Virus record (IMG/VR): IMGVR_UViG_3300026320_000012
Coordinates: 1 to 46,137 of that record
DNA: 46,137 nt
Direction: 5' to 3' (one strand)
Source of the DNA: a virus
Shown here: positions 45,963-46,137 of the stretch, one piece after another
Position numbering within the stretch: position 1 is the stretch's first letter
Layout of the letters: the number at the start of each line of letters is the position of its first letter
The notes under the pieces: model-generated
What the model was told of the DNA's origin: nothing
What the model saw: the letters and a program-made list of their open reading frames with translations, nothing else
Databases searched by the model: none
Translations under genes and position numbers: made by a program

Positions 45963-46137
45963 CCTTTAATTACCACTCGCGCTATTAAAGGTTCATGCGA
46001 TGGCTAGGCCTAGTCCTCCTAGTGGCCGTATTCGTGCGTCACGATACGAGCTATCTGGCGCGCACGTTCACGCCGCTGACGCCGGGGGCGTGGTTCACGA
46101 CGATGGGCGGGCTGTGGGAAGTAGTCCTCTGCTTCCT
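45871..46137. repeat. Terminal direct repeat, right copy
   Basis: This is the counterpart of 1-267, with 12 differences in its first 140 bases and none in its last 127. Joining the two places the map as a circle of 45,870 bases and makes the lysis-side operon continuous across the window edge. Confidence 0.9.
45995..46137 (+). CDS. Membrane protein, 3'-truncated second copy
   Basis: It is the start (47 codons) of the gene given whole at 125-505, cut by the window end. Two silent base changes (codons 5 and 6) distinguish the copies. Confidence 0.7.
   Translation, partial: MRWLGLVLLVAVFVRHDTSYLARTFTPLTPGAWFTTMGGLWEVVLCF

Overview
The window reads as one essentially complete genome of a short-tailed double-stranded DNA phage (Caudoviricetes with a P22-like head and tail-hub module), assembled from a mixed population. 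A terminase ATPase/nuclease, P22-type portal, scaffold, coat, a candidate head-tail adaptor, a gp10-like tail hub and three ejection-type proteins follow each other in the order typical of P22-like podoviruses, with no tail tube, tape measure or sheath. The last 267 bases repeat the first 267: the final 127 are identical and the first 140 carry 12 substitutions. The molecule therefore maps as a circle of about 45.87 kb, and the 127-base identity looks like an assembler k-mer overlap joined to a strain variant. Lipobox proteins, secreted proteins and strong Shine-Dalgarno sites suggest a Gram-negative, probably pseudomonadotal host; this is inference. No integrase, DNA polymerase or RNA polymerase was recognised.

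Layout. (1) 45.5 kb through the join to 3.7 kb, rightward: tail-fibre and lysis/membrane genes in a chain of ATGA/GTGA/TAATG overlaps, including two-helix and coiled-coil membrane proteins, a solitary LuxR-type HTH protein, a DUF5675 protein, a lipoprotein and a secreted protein with 18 consecutive prolines. (2) 10.7 to 3.7 kb, leftward: an early operon of about 22 small genes containing an ERF annealing protein, a coiled-coil protein, a YqaJ/lambda-type exonuclease, a RyR-domain protein and a Lar-like zinc protein. (3) 10.7-10.8 kb: divergent promoters beside a Cro/YdaS-like regulator. (4) 10.8-15.6 kb, rightward: winged-HTH protein, DNA methyltransferase, VRR-NUC nuclease, then an 0.8-kb non-coding block with an odd tRNA and several inverted repeats, then a DUF1376 replication-type protein. 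(5) 17.2-15.6 kb, leftward: a small operon headed by an HNH endonuclease with its own promoter. (6) 17.3-45.5 kb, rightward: late genes.

The most unusual part is in the late region. A nine-gene-scale carbohydrate cargo lies between the small and large terminase genes (NAD-dependent epimerase, split and shortened E1alpha/E1beta thiamine-diphosphate enzymes, methyltransferase, radical-SAM/SPASM enzyme, UDP-galactopyranose mutase, glycosyltransferase-like protein). Further sugar-transfer genes sit inside the structural operon: a Maf/DUF115-methyltransferase fusion after the fibre gene, and a TPR glycosyltransferase, a methyltransferase and a GT8-like transferase right behind the coat operon and its intrinsic terminator. 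Taken together this looks like a phage-encoded pathway that makes an unusual, possibly galactofuranose-containing, methylated glycan and attaches it late in infection, perhaps to the virion itself. That is a hypothesis from gene content and position.

Two conserved proteins lack any ATG/GTG/TTG at their expected N-terminus: the coat protein appears to begin at ATA and the DUF1376 protein at ACG, each just behind a good Shine-Dalgarno sequence. Start codons given below were mostly chosen from the stop-start overlaps that run through the genome.
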